Assembly: GCA_045612665.1 (NCBI GenBank)
Contig: JAZKZO010000054.1
Coordinates: forward strand, 1-10,121
Direction: 5' to 3'
DNA: 10,121 nt
DNA from: RGIG2000 sp045612665
Lineage (GTDB): Bacteria; Bacillota; Clostridia; Oscillospirales; CAG-272
A program made the translations under genes and the position numbers. Numbering within the stretch: the stretch's first letter is position 1; every line of letters starts with the position of its first letter. The notes below the pieces were generated by a model. That model was not told the origin of the DNA. It was given only the letters and a program-made list of their open reading frames with translations, and made no database searches. Below, in pieces: positions 5,881-10,121 of this stretch.

Positions 5881-7275
5881 ATGCTCGATAATTTTGTTAG
5901 CGTAAGAGAGCTCGAGGCGCAGGCAAGCTTTGCAAACAAGGTGCGTCAGCTCACGGAAAATAAAAATCTTCGTGCCTTCGTTATTACGCTCGGCTGTCAA
6001 CAAAACGAGGCTGACAGTGAGAGGATAAGAGGAATTCTCGTTTTTCTTGGCTATTCCTTGACCGATGACGAGAAAATCGCCGATATAATTATCGTAAATA
6101 CCTGTGCAATAAGAGAGCACGCTGAGAAAAGGGCACTCTCAATTATAGGTAGATATAAGCACAACAAGGCAAGAAATCCCGATACGGTAATCGGCGTTTG
6201 CGGTTGTATGAGCGCACAGGAGCATCGCTCCGAGCATTTGAAGCGCTCGTATCACTATGTTGACTTTGCATTTGGCACAGGCTCGCTTCATCGCTTGCCC
6301 GAGTTTATTTACGGTGCACTTACAGGAGCAAAGAGAAGCTTTGTTTTGGATACCGAAAAGCCTCAAATTGCCGAGGGACTCCCTGTTGTACGCGAGTGCG
6401 CGCATAGGGCGTGGGTGAGCATAATGTACGGCTGTAACAACTTTTGCACCTATTGCATAGTCCCCTACGTAAGAGGTAGAGAAAGAAGCCGTATGCCCGA
6501 GGATATTATAAAAGAGGTAAGGGAGCTTGTCGAGAGTGGCTGTAAGGATATAACCCTGCTCGGTCAAAACGTAAACTCGTATGGTAAGGAGCTCGGAAAT
6601 GGCTACGATATCGCATACCTGCTTCGCGAGATTTCCAAAATCGAGGGGGATTTTTGGATTCATCTTATGACCTCACATCCAAAGGACGCATCCGATGCAC
6701 TAATCGAGGCGCTTTCGTGCAAGAACGTCGCAAATCACTTCCATTTACCACTTCAAAGCGGATCAAGCCCTATTCTTAAAAAAATGAACCGTCATTACGA
6801 TATTGACAGGTATCTTGAAAGAATAGACGCTCTTAAGGCACAAAATCCATCTATTACTCTTACCACCGATATAATCGTCGGCTTCCCAGGGGAAAGTGAG
6901 GAGGATTTTGAGAAAACGCTCGATGTTATAAGGCGAGTTGAGTATGATTCGGTTTATAGCTTCGTGTTCTCGCCAAGAAAGGGCACTCCTGCATATTCGA
7001 TGGAAAATCAAATTCCCGAGCAAATAAAGAAGGAGCGCTTTGAGCGACTAACCGAGCTACAAAACGAAATTTCCAAAAGGAAAAACGAGGCTATGGTTGG
7101 CAAAACCGTGCGCGTGCTCGTTGATGGCAAAAGCAAAAACAACGACAAAATATACACCTCTCGCACAGAGGGAAACAAGATAGTCCATTTTGAAGCCGAC
7201 AAGGACTATACAGGACAATTTATCAATCTAAAAATCATTCGTACAGACACATTTGCCCTGTACGGTGAAATATAA
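5881..7275 (+). CDS. miaB: tRNA-2-methylthio-N6-dimethylallyladenosine synthase MiaB
   Basis: A 464-residue radical-SAM methylthiotransferase that adds the 2-methylthio group to i6A at position 37 of tRNAs reading UNN codons. The N-terminal UPF0004 domain carries the three ligands of the auxiliary Fe-S cluster: C39 (TLGCQQN), C75 (VNTCAIREHAE) and C109 (GVCGCM). The radical-SAM motif is C185-x3-C189-x2-C192 within YGCNNFCTYCIVPYVRGRER. LPLQSGSSPILKKMNRHY and a C-terminal TRAM RNA-binding domain (about 395-464) complete the family plan. The frame is open from an ATG at 5860, but ATG 5881 is chosen because AAAGGA (5869-5874) sits six bases before it while 5860 has no well-spaced site; if 5860 is used, seven residues are added. 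The usual 'CQMN' is CQQN here. First gene of the miaB - YlbF-family - mutS set. Confidence 0.95.
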   Translation: MLDNFVSVRELEAQASFANKVRQLTENKNLRAFVITLGCQQNEADSERIRGILVFLGYSLTDDEKIADIIIVNTCAIREHAEKRALSIIGRYKHNKARNPDTVIGVCGCMSAQEHRSEHLKRSYHYVDFAFGTGSLHRLPEFIYGALTGAKRSFVLDTEKPQIAEGLPVVRECAHRAWVSIMYGCNNFCTYCIVPYVRGRERSRMPEDIIKEVRELVESGCKDITLLGQNVNSYGKELGNGYDIAYLLREISKIEGDFWIHLMTSHPKDASDALIEALSCKNVANHFHLPLQSGSSPILKKMNRHYDIDRYLERIDALKAQNPSITLTTDIIVGFPGESEEDFEKTLDVIRRVEYDSVYSFVFSPRKGTPAYSMENQIPEQIKKERFERLTELQNEISKRKNEAMVGKTVRVLVDGKSKNNDKIYTSRTEGNKIVHFEADKDYTGQFINLKIIRTDTFALYGEI

Positions 7276-7295
7276 ATTACAAAGGAGAAAAAACC

Positions 7296-7694
7296 ATGGA
7301 AATTATGGAACTTGCTACTGCTCTTGGTCAGGCTATCAAGGCAAGCGAAACAGTTGCTTCTATGAATACTGCAATGGAGGCTTACAACACTGATGAGAAG
7401 CTTCAGGGCCTTATGCTCGAATTCAATGTTCAGCAAACAGCTCTTCAAGAGGAATACAAGAAGCCCGAGCTTGATCAGGCTATCGTTGATTCAATCGAGG
7501 GCAGAATGAACGACCTCGTAGCTCAAATTACTGCTTCAGAGGTTTACCTCGCTGCTGCAGAGGCTCAAAAGAAGATGGACGCTCTTATGAGCGAGGTGTA
7601 CGCTGAAATCGAATATCAGATTACAGGTCGCCGTCCATGCTCACACGACTGTAGCTCATGTGGCTCAGATTGTGGAGAGCATCATCACCACTAA
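7296..7694 (+). CDS. YlbF/YmcA-family protein (probable RicA counterpart) with Cys/His-rich tail
   Basis: A 132-residue, mostly helical protein with the YlbF/YmcA (Com_YlbF) pattern: an Ala/Gln/Glu-rich helical bundle over about residues 1-110. In Bacillus, YmcA (RicA), YlbF (RicF) and YaaT (RicT) form an Fe-S-carrying complex that affects Spo0A phosphorylation and RNase Y-dependent RNA processing. The position between miaB and mutS matches ymcA in Bacillus (miaB-ymcA-cotE-mutS), so a RicA role is inferred from synteny plus family. The tail (115-132) holds C115, H117, C119, C122, C126 and then H129-H132, a plausible metal or Fe-S ligand set. AAAGGAG (7281-7287) lies eight bases before ATG, 20 bases after the miaB stop. 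The alternative is another YlbF-family paralogue of unknown role. Confidence 0.8.
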   Translation: MEIMELATALGQAIKASETVASMNTAMEAYNTDEKLQGLMLEFNVQQTALQEEYKKPELDQAIVDSIEGRMNDLVAQITASEVYLAAAEAQKKMDALMSEVYAEIEYQITGRRPCSHDCSSCGSDCGEHHHH

Positions 7695-7727
7695 TTTAAA
7701 TTAAATTCGAAACGGAGATAGAGCAGT

Positions 7728-10121
7728 ATGACCTCAATGATGCTACAATACCTTGATATTAAGAAGCAGTATAAGGATTTTATACTGTTCTATCGTCTTG
7801 GTGATTTTTACGAAATGTTCTTTGACGATGCTATCTTGGCATCAAGAGAGCTTGAGCTTACCTTAACAGGCAGAGATTGCGGAGAGCCTGAGCGCGCTCC
7901 TATGTGCGGTGTTCCGTATCATAGTGCCGAGGGCTATATAGGTAAGCTCATCTCAAAGGGCTATAAGGTTGCAATTTGCGAGCAAATGGAGGACCCCTCA
8001 ACTACAAAGGGACTCGTTAAGCGCGAGGTTGTAAGAGAAATTACACCCGGAACTGTGTTTGAATCCGACCTTATTCCCGCAAACAGAAACAACTACCTTT
8101 GCGCGCTCAATATAAGAGGTGCGCGCGTTGGTATTTGCTTTGCCGACGTGTCGACAGGAGAGATAAGCGCTACCTCTCTTGATAACGAGGGCAGTAAGAT
8201 TTTAAACGAGCTTGGTACGTATTCCCCAAAGGAAATTATTTTAAATGTATCAAGAGAGTCTGCCGAGCATATCTATGATTTTGCAACGACAAGACTAGGT
8301 GCGCTTTGCGAATTTGATAACGGTGAGCTTTTCGCTCTTGGCTCTGCTATGGCTAGAGTAAGAGAGCAATTCGGCTCAGACTTTATCGTTAAATATGAAA
8401 ATGACGAGCCTATGCTTTGTGCTATGGGCGCGATACTTGAATATATTTGTATAACTCAAAAAACGCAGGACGTTTCATATATAAACAATCTCAATGTTTA
8501 CGGAGAGGGACAGTATCTTGATATGGACCTCAATACAAGACGTAATCTTGAGCTTTGCGAAACAATGCGTAATAAGGAAAAGAGAGGAAGCCTTTTCGGA
8601 ATCCTCGATAAAACCAAGACCGCAATGGGTGCGAGAATGCTCCGTAGCTTCGTTGAGCATCCGCTCGTTGACGTAAAGAAGATTTCTATGCGTCAAAGTG
8701 CCGTTGCAGAGCTTGTTTCCAACTTTGTTTTAAGAGAGGAAATTTCTCACCTCTTGAGCCCGATTCTTGATCTTGAAAGACTTATGACAAAGGTCGTTTA
8801 CGGCTCAGCAGGTGGAAAGGACCTTCGTGCAATTTCATCAACCGTCTCGGTAATTCCCGAGATTAAAAATCTTCTCTTTACCGCAAGCGCACCCGAGCTT
8901 GTGTATATAAGAGATAATATCGACACTCTTGAGGATATTTATAGCGCGATTGACAGCACGCTTGTCGAAAATCCACCGTTCTCCGTGCGAGAGGGAGGAT
9001 TTATCAAGGACGGTATAAATAAGGATGTCGATATGCTTCGCTCGATTATGACAAACGGCAAGGGCTGGATTGATAAAATCGAGGAGCAGGAGCGCGAGGC
9101 AACAGGAATCAAGACTCTCAAAATAGGCTATAACCGTGTATTCGGCTACTATATAGAGGTTACAAAATCCCTTATTTCCCAAGTGCCCGAAACCTACATA
9201 AGAAAGCAAACCTTGTCCAACTGTGAAAGATATATAACCGAGGAGCTAAAGGAAATGGAAAGCACCGTGCTCGGTGCACAGGACAAGCTCGCCTCGCTTG
9301 AATACGATATCTTTATCACTCTTCGCGATGAGGTTGCAAGAAATCTTAAGAGAATTCAAAAGAGTGCAACCTTGCTTGCAAAGCTCGATGCGTATGTATC
9401 CCTTGCAGAGGTCGCAATGAAGAATAACTACGTTTGCCCTGAGGTCGATTATAGCGATGTTATCGACATTAAGGACGGACGCCACCCTGTTGTTGAGCAA
9501 TTTGTAAAGGATAGCTATTTCGTTCCAAACGATACCTTCCTTAACACAACAAGCGACCGTCTTGCGCTCATTACAGGACCTAATATGGCTGGTAAATCAA
9601 CCTATATGCGTCAAAGCGCGCTTATCGTTGTAATGGCTCAAATCGGCTCGTTCGTTCCTGCAAAGAGCGCGAGAATAGGCGTCGTTGATAAGCTCTTTAC
9701 CCGTGTTGGCGCATCCGATGACCTAGCGTCGGGACAGTCAACCTTTATGCTTGAAATGACCGAGGTTGCTTACATTCTCGAAAATGCTACAAAGCGTAGC
9801 TTCATCATTTATGATGAAATCGGTAGAGGAACTAGCACCTTTGACGGTATGAGCATGGCTAAGGCTATCGCAGAATATACCGCATCAAAGAAAATCGGTG
9901 CAAAGGCTATGTTTGCAACTCACTATCACGAGCTTACCTCGCTCGAGGATGAAATCGACGGAGTTGTAAACTATAATATCGCCGCAAAGAAGCGCGGAGA
10001 GGATATTATATTCCTTCGCAAAATTGTCAAAGGACCAACCGACGATAGCTACGGTATCGAGGTTTCAAAGCTTGCAGGCGTGCCAAACGAGGTCGTAAAG
10101 CGTGCAAAGGTTATTTTGAAT
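7728..10121 (+). CDS. mutS: DNA mismatch repair protein MutS (3' end beyond the window)
   Basis: The frame stays open from ATG 7728 to the right edge, giving 798 codons without a stop; bacterial MutS is usually about 850-880 residues, so only the C-terminal tail is missing. MutS recognises mismatches and small loops and recruits MutL in an ATP-dependent way. Visible landmarks are the mismatch-reading F27-Y28-E29 (GDFYEMF), the core motif FGYYIEV, Walker A GPNMAGKST (617-625), the SGQSTFMLEM signature (668-677), Walker B YDEIGRGTST (695-704) and the ATHYHEL switch (730-736). GGAGA (7714-7718) is nine bases before the start; in-frame ATGs at 7737 and 7740 are too far from it. It follows the YlbF-family gene by 33 bases without a terminator. 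The frame is continuous at all motifs, so I see no frameshift. Confidence 0.97.
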   Translation, partial: MTSMMLQYLDIKKQYKDFILFYRLGDFYEMFFDDAILASRELELTLTGRDCGEPERAPMCGVPYHSAEGYIGKLISKGYKVAICEQMEDPSTTKGLVKREVVREITPGTVFESDLIPANRNNYLCALNIRGARVGICFADVSTGEISATSLDNEGSKILNELGTYSPKEIILNVSRESAEHIYDFATTRLGALCEFDNGELFALGSAMARVREQFGSDFIVKYENDEPMLCAMGAILEYICITQKTQDVSYINNLNVYGEGQYLDMDLNTRRNLELCETMRNKEKRGSLFGILDKTKTAMGARMLRSFVEHPLVDVKKISMRQSAVAELVSNFVLREEISHLLSPILDLERLMTKVVYGSAGGKDLRAISSTVSVIPEIKNLLFTASAPELVYIRDNIDTLEDIYSAIDSTLVENPPFSVREGGFIKDGINKDVDMLRSIMTNGKGWIDKIEEQEREATGIKTLKIGYNRVFGYYIEVTKSLISQVPETYIRKQTLSNCERYITEELKEMESTVLGAQDKLASLEYDIFITLRDEVARNLKRIQKSATLLAKLDAYVSLAEVAMKNNYVCPEVDYSDVIDIKDGRHPVVEQFVKDSYFVPNDTFLNTTSDRLALITGPNMAGKSTYMRQSALIVVMAQIGSFVPAKSARIGVVDKLFTRVGASDDLASGQSTFMLEMTEVAYILENATKRSFIIYDEIGRGTSTFDGMSMAKAIAEYTASKKIGAKAMFATHYHELTSLEDEIDGVVNYNIAAKKRGEDIIFLRKIVKGPTDDSYGIEVSKLAGVPNEVVKRAKVILN

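Noticed and set aside
6139..6663. A 174-codon minus-strand open frame
   Set aside because: It lies entirely inside miaB, opposite strongly conserved motifs, and has no recognisable domain.
7680..7694. Terminal four-His run as a cloning tag or assembly contamination
   Set aside because: Only four His codons are present, mixed CAT/CAC, continuous with a native Cys-rich tail and followed by a natural intergenic region and mutS. No vector-like sequence is seen.
8838..9209. A 123-codon minus-strand open frame
   Set aside because: It is antisense to the core domain of mutS, which is continuous in frame and well conserved.

Overview
The window reads like chromosomal DNA of a Gram-positive, Clostridia-type bacterium (Firmicutes/Bacillota). 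Ribosome binding sites are strong AGGAGG variants. Promoters are consensus-like, some with an extended -10. The lipoprotein and the membrane sensor carry long Ser/Glu tracts, and the gene order miaB - YlbF-family gene - mutS matches the Firmicute miaB-ymcA(ricA)-(cotE)-mutS cluster. An uncultured gut Clostridia lineage, perhaps Christensenellales-like, would fit, but that placement is an impression and not something the sequence proves.

Layout. (1) 2-502 (+): the 3' end of an unrecognised, probably extracellular protein, closed by a hairpin terminator. (2) 619-1890 (+): a single-gene unit encoding a GH30-family glycosidase with no signal peptide, behind a very good promoter and RBS. (3) 5672 down to 1925 (-): a three-gene operon of an OmpR-type response regulator, a two-membrane-segment histidine kinase, and a lipoprotein that resembles the Cthe_2159-type carbohydrate-binding beta-helix family. 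It converges with the GH30 gene on a shared bidirectional terminator. (4) 5881 to the right edge (+): miaB (tRNA methylthiotransferase), a YlbF/YmcA-family protein with a Cys/His-rich tail, and mutS, which runs off the window.

How the parts may work together. The kinase and regulator form a cognate pair (8-base gene overlap), and the lipoprotein is co-transcribed 48 bases downstream, so it may be an output or an accessory of the sensing system. The GH30 enzyme suggests turnover of imported beta-glycosides, but it is transcribed towards the operon, so any link to it is speculative. The right-hand block is housekeeping: tRNA modification, a probable Fe-S-containing regulator of RNA processing and development, and mismatch repair.

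No rRNA, tRNA, CRISPR array, insertion sequence or phage gene was seen. No gene-free stretch exceeds 300 bases; the longest is the divergent intergenic region at 5673-5880. I found no convincing entirely new system. The points most worth following are the metal-binding-like tail of the YlbF-family protein and the sensor-lipoprotein operon.
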